A stretch of 64,000 nt of DNA from Spirochaetaceae bacterium (GTDB taxonomy: Bacteria > Spirochaetota > Spirochaetia > SZUA-6 > DRHE01): positions 3,575,346 through 3,639,345 of the forward strand of contig CP070696.1 of assembly GCA_020353535.1 (NCBI GenBank), given 5' to 3'. Within the stretch, counting starts at the first letter, position 1, and each line of letters opens with the position of its first letter. The notes under the pieces are model-generated. The model worked only from the letters and a program-made list of their open reading frames with translations, was not told where the DNA came from and made no database searches. The position numbers and the translations under genes were made by a program. Shown piece by piece: positions 26,476 through 34,788 of this stretch.

Positions 26476-28131
26476 ATGAAAGTAAAAGTCTTTCCTAAGC
26501 TTGCTGTGTTGTCCTTGGTATTGCTCCTCGCCGCTTTGTTTGGGTTTGCCGGCGGAGCCAAGGAGAAGGAAGCACCGGCAGCAGAAACCCCCTACGGCGG
26601 CCGTCTAAACGTGGGCTGGACTACCGAACAGGCCATCGAGACCCTCCAACTGGGCGAAGCCTGGGAGCTGGGAGACATGGGCACGGTTTTCTGGCAGCTG
26701 CTCTACGATCAATTATGGATGATCGGCCCACCCCCGGACTACGCGATTACGCCCAGATTGGCCAAGGGCTGGGATACCGAGGACCGGCAGACCTGGACCT
26801 ATCACCTGGTTGAAAATGCCAGGTGGCACGACGGCAAGCCTGTCACGGCTGATGATGTGATCTTCTCCATGGTAAACATCCCAAAAGCTATGCCGGTATG
26901 GGATACTCCCGACACGACCTTTGAATCCATCGAAGCCCTCGACGATCATACCGTGAAATTCACTCTTGAAGAGGTGTTCGGAGGCGAGTATCCCCCAGTA
27001 TTTTGGATGCCTATCTTTCCCAAACACATTTGGGAGCCCTACAAGGACGACATGCTCGCCTTTGACAACGATAAGGCCATCGCCTCCGGACCTTTCAAGC
27101 TCAAGGAGTTCAAGCCGGCCGAATCGTTGTGGCTGGTGGTCAATGAGGATTATTGGGGAGAAAGGCCCTACGTCGATGAGGTGGTCTTTCGGACCTATGG
27201 GAGTGAAGATACCCTGTACATGGCGCTGAAGAGAGGCGAAGTAGACATGATCGGCTACTACGGAGCCAGCGTTTTGGCAGCCCAAGATCTGGAAAAATCT
27301 CCCAACATTGACATCATGGTAAATCCGGGCAACAACACCTGGATGATGCCCTTCAACCTGCACAAAGAGGGACCTATCCAGGACCTCAATGTCAGGAAAG
27401 CCATATTGCATGGGATCGACCGTCAGAAGATCGTCGACATGATCTACATGGGCCAGGGTATCCTGGCCGACAGCCCCGTATATGCCGAGCTGGAGGATCA
27501 CAACCCGAACCTCCCTGAATATAACTATGATCCGGGTAGGGCAAAAGGTTTACTGGATTCCGCCGGGTATAGAGATAGCGACGGCAACGGAATCCGCAAT
27601 GATCCCGATACCGGGGATGATGTCTCCCTGGTGCTGATCGTACCCTCGGAGTGGACGGAAATATTTAAAGCATCGACACTGATCAAAGAACAATTGGCGG
27701 AGGTTGGACTGGAGATAGTGATCAACACGATGGACATCGACACCTTCTACGAACTGTCCTACACACCCGAGGATGACGAGTTCGATATCGCCTGGGAAGA
27801 GTTCGACGCCGGTCCCAACTACGACTGGATCTGGGACTACTTCTACAGCTACGAAGGCGGCGGCGAGGGCTGGAATGCCTCCTACTACAACAATCCCGAG
27901 CTGGACGAATTGATAGACACCATGAGGGCGGAAGTGGACCTGACCCAACGCAGACAGTACATCTATGAAATCCAGAAGATCATCGCTGAAGACCTGCCCA
28001 AGGGTGCAATGTTCCGGGGCCCGATGATGGATCCGGTTAATACACGCCTGGAAGGCTACGTTAACTTCATGGGCGGAATATCCTCTTGGATCAACCCTTG
28101 GACCTATTACAAGGTGCGCCTGAAGAAGTAA
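26476..28131 (+). CDS. Family-5 extracellular solute-binding protein (peptide/opine/nickel class)
   Basis: The 551-aa protein is an SBP_bac_5 (DppA/OppA-type) binding protein. A signal peptide of about 25 residues (positive MKVKVFPK, hydrophobic core, then FGFAGGAKEKE) has no lipobox Cys, so the mature protein is probably soluble in the periplasm. Family motifs include WTYHLVENARWHDGKPVTADDVIFS and LNVRKAILHGIDRQ. CAAAGGAGGAACCAA gives a very strong ribosome site. It ends unit C, 87 nt after the kinase, and is followed by a terminator. Its likely partners are the permeases at 15495-17368 and the ATPases at 28367-30330. Confidence 0.92.
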   Translation: MKVKVFPKLAVLSLVLLLAALFGFAGGAKEKEAPAAETPYGGRLNVGWTTEQAIETLQLGEAWELGDMGTVFWQLLYDQLWMIGPPPDYAITPRLAKGWDTEDRQTWTYHLVENARWHDGKPVTADDVIFSMVNIPKAMPVWDTPDTTFESIEALDDHTVKFTLEEVFGGEYPPVFWMPIFPKHIWEPYKDDMLAFDNDKAIASGPFKLKEFKPAESLWLVVNEDYWGERPYVDEVVFRTYGSEDTLYMALKRGEVDMIGYYGASVLAAQDLEKSPNIDIMVNPGNNTWMMPFNLHKEGPIQDLNVRKAILHGIDRQKIVDMIYMGQGILADSPVYAELEDHNPNLPEYNYDPGRAKGLLDSAGYRDSDGNGIRNDPDTGDDVSLVLIVPSEWTEIFKASTLIKEQLAEVGLEIVINTMDIDTFYELSYTPEDDEFDIAWEEFDAGPNYDWIWDYFYSYEGGGEGWNASYYNNPELDELIDTMRAEVDLTQRRQYIYEIQKIIAEDLPKGAMFRGPMMDPVNTRLEGYVNFMGGISSWINPWTYYKVRLKK

Positions 28132-28158
28132 AAGAAAAATGCGTCTATAATTATGTTG

Positions 28159-28198
28159 GCTGTTCCGGCATGTATGCCGGAACAGCTTCAGTTTTCAG
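28159..28198 (+). terminator. Rho-independent terminator after unit C
   Basis: A perfect 13-bp stem with a 2-nt loop (GCTGTTCCGGCAT at 28159-28171 and ATGCCGGAACAGC at 28174-28186) is followed by TTCAGTTTTC. It lies 27 nt after the stop of the binding-protein gene and isolates unit D, which has its own motif copy at 28241. Confidence 0.8.
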
Positions 28199-28240
28199 AG
28201 AACAGATTCGCTCTGCATAATGAAAACAGAAATCAGTCGC

Positions 28241-28285
28241 ATAACATCATATAGTTAGCGACGTGAAAGTCTAAAATTCTAAAGT
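28241..28285 (+). promoter_or_regulatory. Motif copy D plus -10-like hexamer upstream of ABC ATPase genes
   Basis: Bases 28241-28266 read ATAACATC-ATATA-GTTAG-CGACGTGA. TAAAGT, a -10-like hexamer, starts at 28280, again 14 nt after the motif end. TGAAAGTCTAA between them matches copy C. The first ATG of unit D is at 28367, leaving an untranslated leader of about 75 nt, longer than in the other units. Confidence 0.75.
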
Positions 28286-28366
28286 AGGATGTTCGTATTG
28301 AAACGGCCCAAGGTGCGCTATACAATAGCGAGCAATAAAGACTAACGATCGTAAGGATACCAATAG

Positions 28367-29317
28367 ATGGCCTTGCTCAGCATTCAAGACTTGACGGTCC
28401 ATTACTTCACCAGGAAGGGAGCCGTCCGTGCCGTTGAGGATGTAAGCGTCGAACTTGAGCAGGACCAAACGCTTGGACTGATTGGCGAGTCCGGCTGCGG
28501 GAAATCAACCATGGTCTCCGCCCTGATGAGATTTGTTACCCCTCCCGGCCGGATCGTTTCCGGTAAGATCGTCTTTAAAGACAGAGACATAGTGCCCATC
28601 AGTGATGAAGAAATGAGAAAACTCAGAGGCAAAGAAATTGCCATGGTCTTCCAGGCGGCTCAGAATGCCTTGAATCCAGTGCTGACCATAGGCAAACAGA
28701 TCGTCGAGGAAATACTCGAGCACGAGAACGTAACCAAGGAAGAGGCCTGGGACAGAGCCAAGAATCAACTGGAGTTGGTAGGACTCGATCGAAATCGAAT
28801 CAAGAGCTATCCCCATGAGTTCAGCGGGGGGATGAAACAGCGGGTCATGATCGCCATCGCCACAGCCTGTGATCCGGAGTTGCTTATTCTTGATGAACCG
28901 GTCACCGGTCTGGATGTCATCGTCCAGAGGCAACTCCTGGTTCTTATCACAGATCTCAGAGCCAAAATCCGCCTTCCCATCATCTTCATAACCCACGACT
29001 TGTCCGTGATAACCGAAACCTGCGACAACGTGGCGGTCATGTATGCCGGAAAGATCATCGAGGAGGCAAGCACCATAGAGCTCTATCAGGAGCCTATGCA
29101 TCCCTACAGCCAGCTGCTCATCAGTTCCTACCCCAGTATAAAAGGAGAAAAAAGGACGCTGAAAAGCATCCCGGGGGCTCCGCCGGACTTGGTAGAGCTC
29201 CCTACAGGTTGTTCCTTTCATCCCCGCTGCCCGTACGCCATGGATATCTGCCGCAAAGAGGAACCGATGCTACAAATAATGGACGGGCATCGAGTTGCCT
29301 GCCACCTGATCAAGTAG
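28367..29317 (+). CDS. Dipeptide/oligopeptide-type ABC transporter ATP-binding protein (DppD-like)
   Basis: The 316-aa protein has Walker A GESGCGKST, the signature region HEFSGGMKQRVMIA, Walker B LLILDEPVTGLD and the switch His in FITHDLSV. The C-terminal oligopeptide-type extension contains the Cys-rich TGCSFHPRCPYAMDICRKEEP. It energises the peptide-class importer together with the next gene. The leader is preceded by motif copy D; TAAGGATACCAATAG provides the ribosome site. Confidence 0.93.
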   Translation: MALLSIQDLTVHYFTRKGAVRAVEDVSVELEQDQTLGLIGESGCGKSTMVSALMRFVTPPGRIVSGKIVFKDRDIVPISDEEMRKLRGKEIAMVFQAAQNALNPVLTIGKQIVEEILEHENVTKEEAWDRAKNQLELVGLDRNRIKSYPHEFSGGMKQRVMIAIATACDPELLILDEPVTGLDVIVQRQLLVLITDLRAKIRLPIIFITHDLSVITETCDNVAVMYAGKIIEEASTIELYQEPMHPYSQLLISSYPSIKGEKRTLKSIPGAPPDLVELPTGCSFHPRCPYAMDICRKEEPMLQIMDGHRVACHLIK

Positions 29318-29328
29318 GAAGAATCAGT

Positions 29329-30330
29329 ATGAATGACGTTGTTCTACGAGTAGCAGGGCTCAAGAAGTATTTTCCGCTGCACAGGAACTTGCTAGCGACC
29401 CTCTCGGCGAAGGGCAAGGAGTACGTTCACGCTGTGGATGATATAAGCTTCGAGGTACGCCGTAACGAAATTTTGGGCTTTGTCGGAGAGAGCGGCTGTG
29501 GAAAGTCTACGATGAGCCGAACGATCCTCAGGCTTATCGAGCCTTCCGGAGGCGAAATATTCTACGAAGGTACCGATTTGACTACCTTGAACAGAAAGCA
29601 GTTGAAAGCCGCGCGACGGAAGATGCAGATGATCTTCCAGGATCCACACGGCTCGTTGAATCCCAGAAGAACCGTGGCCGATATTCTGAGGCAGACTGTG
29701 AAAATCCACAAACTGGCATCGGGGGAGTCGGAGGAGAACGAGTTGATCCGCAACACTCTTGAGGAAGTTGAGCTACGACCGCCGGAAAGCTTCTGGGACA
29801 GATATCCGGACCTGCTCAGCGGTGGTCAACGGCAGAGAGTAGGTATCGGCAGGGTTTTGATCCTCCAACCCAAACTGTTGTTAGCCGACGAGCCGATCTC
29901 CATGCTCGATGTCTCGGTTCGTATTGGTATTTTGGATCTTCTCCTGAAGATGAGAGAGAAACACGGAATATCCTTTATCTATATCACCCACGATCTGGCA
30001 ACGGCTCGCTATATCTGCGATCGAATCGCCATCATGTATCTCGGAAAAATCGTAGAGATTGCTCCCACAGAAGAAATTCTCTCCAACTCGATCCATCCCT
30101 ACACCAGCGCACTCATCGAAGCTGTACCGGTCACTGATCCGACTGTCAAAATCCACGACGTTCCCATAAAAGGCTATGTGCCGCTGATTCCTGAAGACTT
30201 CAAGGGCTGTCGTTTCCATCCCCGCTGCCTGTATGCGGTCGATCAGTGCCGGCGGGAGGAACCCGATCTCATCGAAGTCAGACCGAACCACCAGGTTGCC
30301 TGTCCAATCCGAGCTGAAAAATTGGTATAA
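29329..30330 (+). CDS. Dipeptide/oligopeptide-type ABC transporter ATP-binding protein (DppF-like)
   Basis: The 333-aa second ATPase has the DppF-type N-terminus (YFPLHRNLLATLSAKGKEYVHAV shortened here to its key LHAVDD-like region at VHAVDDISFEV), Walker A GESGCGKST, signature LLSGGQRQRVGIG, Walker B KLLLADEPISMLD and the C-terminal GCRFHPRCLYAVDQCRREEP. The start at 29329 has TAGGAAGAATCAGT before it and lies 11 nt after the previous stop; upstream in-frame codons overlap the DppD-like gene and were rejected. It closes unit D. Confidence 0.93.
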   Translation: MNDVVLRVAGLKKYFPLHRNLLATLSAKGKEYVHAVDDISFEVRRNEILGFVGESGCGKSTMSRTILRLIEPSGGEIFYEGTDLTTLNRKQLKAARRKMQMIFQDPHGSLNPRRTVADILRQTVKIHKLASGESEENELIRNTLEEVELRPPESFWDRYPDLLSGGQRQRVGIGRVLILQPKLLLADEPISMLDVSVRIGILDLLLKMREKHGISFIYITHDLATARYICDRIAIMYLGKIVEIAPTEEILSNSIHPYTSALIEAVPVTDPTVKIHDVPIKGYVPLIPEDFKGCRFHPRCLYAVDQCRREEPDLIEVRPNHQVACPIRAEKLV

Positions 30331-30383
30331 AGGACGATCGGCTGATACTGGATAGCAGAACCTGTTAGTTTAATCCGAATGCC

Positions 30384-32186
30384 TCAATCCAGACTGCTTC
30401 GATAGGCTTCGATCAACTCTCGCTCGATTCCCAAATCGGTGAGTCTCTCCACCGTCGGGCGTCCCTGCTTGTCCCAACCGCGCAGGCGGTAGTACTCGTC
30501 AAGAGCATTTTCGAACTGCTCTTTTCCCATCTTGATTTGTTTGGCCGGACCTTCCGGAAGCGTTTCCCTATGAAAACGTTCCGGAAGCCTATCGTCTTGG
30601 CGTGCGAAACCGGCCATGACGTTGAACATCCGTTGCAGGTTGAAAATCCTTTCCCCCGCCTGGTCCACCTTATCAGCAGGCCAAGATCCCCCGTAGGTGA
30701 TCTCGAAAAGTTTGCCTAAGTTTTCACTGGTAATCGGCCAGAAGTCGCAGATCCCCATCGAAAACTTGACGAACTGGGTGTTCTGTCCTTCCACGACCAG
30801 TTTGGCCTTACCGTCGAAAGTAAACGGATCAAGGGGTCCCCAGGCCTCTTCGGCGATCGGGTAGGTGGTCATGTGACAACCTCCCCGGGGAGCAGTTGCG
30901 TAGGCCAGCCCCATGCCCCAGGAACCTCGGGGATCGTAGCCGGGAAGCTCCATGCCCTTTATCTGCATTGCGTACTCAGCGCCGCCGTACTTTTCAGCCA
31001 TGGCTCTACTTCCCAGAGCGGCATCCCGACCGATACCTTTCGCGTGGGCGATATCCTTGACTCGTTCGATCGCCTTTCGTGTCTCTCCGAAGTGCAGACC
31101 GAAATCGTGGATGCCCCGCTCGGTCATCTCCATCATGTAAGCCAGCACGCCTCCCGTGGAAATCGTGTCCAAACCCAGGTCGTCACACAGCGCGTTCAGC
31201 TCTACGAGCAGCTCGGGATCGCCGTTGGCTATGCTCGACCCGCAGAGAGCAATTGTTTCAAACTCCGGTCCCTCTACCCGGACCTTACCCGTTTCGACAT
31301 AGTTGCCGCAGGCAATACAGCAGGAGAAACAGGCCTTCTTGTTTTTTCGAAGAGCTTTGTAGGACTCGCCGTTCAGTGCTTTGGAATCGACGAAGGTTCC
31401 TTGTTGGAAATTGCGGGTGGGCAACAAACCCGACTCTTGAGACGGATCCACCAACATCCAGGTCCCGAGCTCGTACACCTCGTAATCCGGGTCGCAGATA
31501 GCATCATACTTGTGGAGCTCTGCCGCTACCTGCATGCAGCGATCAATGTCTTCGACATGGACGTCCAACCAGCCCCGAATTGCGATTGCCTTCAAGTTCT
31601 TGCTGCCCATAACCGCTCCGAGCCCACCCCTTCCCAACTGGCGGTAGCGCTCGGAGGAAATACAGGCATACCGAGCCAGATTCTCTCCTGCGGGACCTAT
31701 GGTCAGTACTTTAGCCTGGCCGTCTGCGATCAGTTCTTTAACTCGTGACTCTGTCGCAAAGCTGCCGGCTCCTTTCAACTCCGGAACTTCTATGATTTGG
31801 ACTCCATCCGGATTCAAATAAATCATGGAGAGGTTCTTCGCTTTTCCGCTGATCACCAGGGCATCGTAGCCGGCATACTTGAGCTCCGCTCCTATTCTGC
31901 CGCCGACGGATCCGTCCGAGACAGTGCCGGTCAGCGGAGATTTGCTGACAATGGCCAGTTTCGCAGAACAAGAGACGATCGTGCCGGCCATGATCGAGGC
32001 GGACAGCACCAGCCTGTTCTCCGGTGACAACGGATCGGTTTTAGGATCGAAATCCTCCATCAGCAAACGGGTGCCAAGGCCCTTCTGTCCCGTATACAGA
32101 TCGACCCATTCTCTGGAGGTCACCACTGTCCTGATTTTGCCATTGCTCAAATCTATCTTGAGGATTTTACCCATTAGGCTGTTCAT
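30384..32186 (-). CDS. Aldehyde:ferredoxin oxidoreductase family protein (AOR paralogue 2)
   Basis: The 600-aa protein is a full-length AOR-family tungsto/molybdo-enzyme. Cluster ligands are C286-x2-C289-x3-C293 (KACFSCCIACGNY), with a fourth Cys in SMGICDFWPI. The N-terminal domain has GQKGLGTRLL and GGLGAVMGSKNLKAI. Start 32186 is preceded by GGGGAGGCAGCTTC and overlaps the stop of the ferredoxin gene (ATGA), so the two proteins are translationally coupled and probably form a complex. It is more distant from the AOR at 414 than a recent duplicate would be. Aldehydes produced by the island's aminotransferases are candidate substrates (inference). Confidence 0.92.
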   Translation of the reverse strand: MNSLMGKILKIDLSNGKIRTVVTSREWVDLYTGQKGLGTRLLMEDFDPKTDPLSPENRLVLSASIMAGTIVSCSAKLAIVSKSPLTGTVSDGSVGGRIGAELKYAGYDALVISGKAKNLSMIYLNPDGVQIIEVPELKGAGSFATESRVKELIADGQAKVLTIGPAGENLARYACISSERYRQLGRGGLGAVMGSKNLKAIAIRGWLDVHVEDIDRCMQVAAELHKYDAICDPDYEVYELGTWMLVDPSQESGLLPTRNFQQGTFVDSKALNGESYKALRKNKKACFSCCIACGNYVETGKVRVEGPEFETIALCGSSIANGDPELLVELNALCDDLGLDTISTGGVLAYMMEMTERGIHDFGLHFGETRKAIERVKDIAHAKGIGRDAALGSRAMAEKYGGAEYAMQIKGMELPGYDPRGSWGMGLAYATAPRGGCHMTTYPIAEEAWGPLDPFTFDGKAKLVVEGQNTQFVKFSMGICDFWPITSENLGKLFEITYGGSWPADKVDQAGERIFNLQRMFNVMAGFARQDDRLPERFHRETLPEGPAKQIKMGKEQFENALDEYYRLRGWDKQGRPTVERLTDLGIERELIEAYRSSLD

Positions 32187-32587
32187 GAAGCTGCCTCCCC
32201 TTTGCAGGAGATGACCTGTTTGGGACACCACTCCACGCACTTAGGAGAGCCCCCGCAGAGATCACAGATAATGGATTTTCGTTCCCGGTCCAGGTAAATC
32301 ACATCCTTGGGGCAGGTTCGTACGCAGTCTCCGCAGCCGATGCATATTTTGTGATCCACAATCATCCAACGGCCGTTGTTCGAAATCGCCCCGACCGGAC
32401 AGGCTTCCTCACATTTCTTGCAGAAGATACAATGTCGGGAAGCGATTCGGATCCCCTCATCCGTATATTCATGGATTAGTTTTATCCGTGCCTTCTGAGG
32501 ATTGAAGGCTTTTTCATGGACCGCCGAACAGGCTAGCTGGCACAACTGGCACCCGGTGCAATTTTTCAATTTTAAACGTAGGGGCAT
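32183..32587 (-). CDS. Polyferredoxin-like electron-transfer subunit with four Cys clusters
   Basis: The 134-aa protein has four Cys groups: CTGCQLCQLAC (10-20), HCIFCKKCEEACP, ICIGCGDCVRTCP and CDLCGGSPKCVEWCP. This fits HycB/DmsB-type subunits with up to four [4Fe-4S] clusters. It is upstream of and overlapping with the AOR gene and so most likely takes its electrons. AGGAGATGCACAT lies before the ATG. The upstream interval (32588-32791) holds no gene and no copy of the island motif, so this pair is regulated differently from units A-D. Confidence 0.92.
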   Translation of the reverse strand: MPLRLKLKNCTGCQLCQLACSAVHEKAFNPQKARIKLIHEYTDEGIRIASRHCIFCKKCEEACPVGAISNNGRWMIVDHKICIGCGDCVRTCPKDVIYLDRERKSIICDLCGGSPKCVEWCPKQVISCKGEAAS

Positions 32588-32791
32588 ATGTGCATCTCCT
32601 GAATCACCCGCTGGATTTCCCGGCTATTCTAGCATGTCTGTGCAGATTTGCAAGACGGCCCAAGATGAACGGGATGGAGGCTGACAGAAATGCATCTATG
32701 TCAGTAGATTGTGCACCTCCGGTTCGTTTGTTGACAGCAGGCAGGAGTGCGGTTAGTCTCAATGAACATAAAAGCAAAAAAGGATTATTAC

Positions 32792-33241
32792 ATGAGCGAA
32801 AGCGAAAGAATCCAGAAATCCTCTATGATGCCGCGCAAACGCATGTCCGACTACATCGCCGGCGTGGTCTTCAATATTATATTCCTGGTGGTCGTGAACA
32901 AGGTACCGGACTGGAACATCGTGTTCATCACTGAATCCTTTCCGGATATCCTCTGGGCTCTCAACACCTCCCTGGCGGTGTCCATCGCCGGTAACCTGGT
33001 CCTGATCTTCTTCCATCCCCGCTTTCTTCATCACCTGCTCAACGCCGTGTTTTCCGTGTTCGGAATTCTCGCCATCTCGGTGACGCTGTCCGTATTCCCC
33101 TTCGATTTTTCAGATCTGGTGGGGGACTGGCTTACCATACTCGTGCGCATCGTCCTGATCATCGGCATCGTAGGAAGCGCTATCGGAATAGTGGTGAACA
33201 TTGTCAAGGCGGTAGGTGCCATATTCAGAACCGGAGAGTAG
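32792..33241 (+). CDS. Small four-helix membrane protein, function unknown
   Basis: I do not recognise a named family. The 149-aa protein has a charged N-terminus (MSESERIQKSSMMPRKRMSDY) and four hydrophobic segments at roughly 23-38, 55-75, 84-105 and 118-140. The start at 32792 has AAAAAGGATTATTAC in front; an ATG at 32762 has none. It stands alone, divergent from the ferredoxin-AOR pair and convergent with the gene ending at 33304. A small integral inner-membrane protein is all that can be supported. Confidence 0.65.
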   Translation: MSESERIQKSSMMPRKRMSDYIAGVVFNIIFLVVVNKVPDWNIVFITESFPDILWALNTSLAVSIAGNLVLIFFHPRFLHHLLNAVFSVFGILAISVTLSVFPFDFSDLVGDWLTILVRIVLIIGIVGSAIGIVVNIVKAVGAIFRTGE

Positions 33242-33303
33242 CGAAACAGCCTCTGGAGAGCCGAAATGCCGGGAGTGAGGATGCGGCGGGTTTTTTCCTG
33301 GGT

Positions 33304-33969
33304 CTATTTTCTCCTCTGTCCGGAGGGAACCGACAGGTAGCGGGAATAGCTGCGACGAAATACTCCGAAGACCCGATCGACCTTCTCGGATAGAACCACG
33401 ATCCCCGGGTAATCGTCGAAGTACAGTCGCATCCGGAAGCGCTGAGGATCCACCTTCTTCAGGCGGATCTCCACATTCAGCCGGTTCAGCAGATCGACGA
33501 TGACCTCTCTAATCTTATGTTTTTCCGCAACATGCAGCTCCGGGTTTGCTTTTTCTACAGCGGCGATGCGCTTGCGCACCGTGAGATCGGTACTAATGAA
33601 CGCCGCCATGATTGCCAGGGGAACGAAGAGGAAGATCAGATAAACGGAGGTGATGGGCATCGGAAAGATTCCAAGACGGATCAGCACGGACAGCAGTAGT
33701 GATAATATAGCGATAGGAAACAGAGAACGCAGTGTCGTGGTGATTTTAATGAGTCTGGGAAGCCCCTGAATGGTTTCCGGGAAATAAACGATTCTGTGGA
33801 CATCCTTCTTGATACCTCCCCATATCCGGTACAACTCGAGGCGGTTGAAGGATTGCTCGATGCGCGCAGGATCTACCCGGCGAAAGGCTCGGATACCGTC
33901 GAGCTGCTGGATTAGGAAGTGCAGGTCCGCCTCCTGCGTTATTGCCCCTGAGAATCGATCACGTCCCAT
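33304..33969 (-). CDS. Membrane protein of unknown function with two central helices
   Basis: The 221-aa protein is not recognised. After a charged N-terminal 85 residues it has two membrane helices (LFPIAILSLLLSVLIRLG and VYLIFLFVPLAIMAAFIST), then a soluble, basic C-terminal domain. The start is set at 33969, where GAGGTCGACGA precedes ATG; this overlaps the end of the upstream nucleotidyltransferase-fold gene by 31 nt. A CTG with AGGAGG just after that gene's stop is a second possibility. The overlap implies that the two proteins work together. Confidence 0.6.
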   Translation of the reverse strand: MGRDRFSGAITQEADLHFLIQQLDGIRAFRRVDPARIEQSFNRLELYRIWGGIKKDVHRIVYFPETIQGLPRLIKITTTLRSLFPIAILSLLLSVLIRLGIFPMPITSVYLIFLFVPLAIMAAFISTDLTVRKRIAAVEKANPELHVAEKHKIREVIVDLLNRLNVEIRLKKVDPQRFRMRLYFDDYPGIVVLSEKVDRVFGVFRRSYSRYLSVPSGQRRK

Positions 33970-34766
33970 TCGTCGACCTCGTTGTACCACCTCATCTTGG
34001 TCCCGATCACGGCCCGGGATTTCCACTTCAGACTCTTGGGATGTTGCTCCAGATACTCAAGCACCTCGGAGATCCGCCCGCCGATGATGTTTCGCTCTTG
34101 GAGCTCGATCGCGGGATAGGCAGCCAATGAGGAGCGAACCTTGCCGAGGTTCTCCGTTGCCGTATGATAGAAGCCCCAGTCCGTGCACAGCACGTCTGCC
34201 AGTCTGCGCCGGTTGATCCGATTCTCATCGTCATCCCCTGTCTCGTGAGCCAGCAGGAGGATCAGGACATCCTTGATGTCCTTTTCGTTCATCTTCACCA
34301 TTTGCAACTTCTGCAACAGCAGCTCGGCCAAAGGAAAAGTCGGAGAGTCCCGCTCCAAGCGATTCTTGAATGAAATGGGGTGATTGAACTGCATCTGGTC
34401 GTAGAATACCTCGGCCATGGGGATCTTTTCGCCGTAGTAGATCTGTCGGGTTTTGCCGTAGTGATAGAGCATCTTCTGGTTGATGACAAAACCGCGATTC
34501 TCGAAGAATTTGATCATCTTCACCCGGTGTTTGCCGTAGGAGACGTAGTCGATGTCGGTAAACACCTTCCTGCCTAGCCGGCCCAACTTCTCCCAAAGAG
34601 CCCGCCGTTCCTGGCTGTGAAGGAATATGGCCAATCCCCCCATTACCCTCAAGGTCAATCCTTGATCGGCGGCAGCCCGTACGCACGCTTTTGCTTCCTC
34701 CACGAAATCCTCAGGAGCCGGCCATTGATCGTCGGAAATCTCCGATGGCAGTTTGAATCGATCCAC
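33939..34766 (-). CDS. Nucleotidyltransferase-fold protein (AbiEii/MNT-like)
   Basis: The 275-aa protein has the start of a DNA-polymerase-beta-like nucleotidyltransferase fold: RVMGGLAIFLHS followed by TDIDYVSYGKHR, where the two Asp are the likely metal ligands, then a helical C-terminal half. Families with this pattern include AbiEii-type toxins and uncharacterised nucleotidyltransferases. Its partner by overlap is a membrane protein, not a typical small antitoxin. The ATG at 34766 is preceded by AAAGGAGAGAAAAGAGG. Confidence 0.65.
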   Translation of the reverse strand: MDRFKLPSEISDDQWPAPEDFVEEAKACVRAAADQGLTLRVMGGLAIFLHSQERRALWEKLGRLGRKVFTDIDYVSYGKHRVKMIKFFENRGFVINQKMLYHYGKTRQIYYGEKIPMAEVFYDQMQFNHPISFKNRLERDSPTFPLAELLLQKLQMVKMNEKDIKDVLILLLAHETGDDDENRINRRRLADVLCTDWGFYHTATENLGKVRSSLAAYPAIELQERNIIGGRISEVLEYLEQHPKSLKWKSRAVIGTKMRWYNEVDEWDVIDSQGQ

Positions 34767-34788
34767 CTCTTTTCTCTCCTTCGCACTT

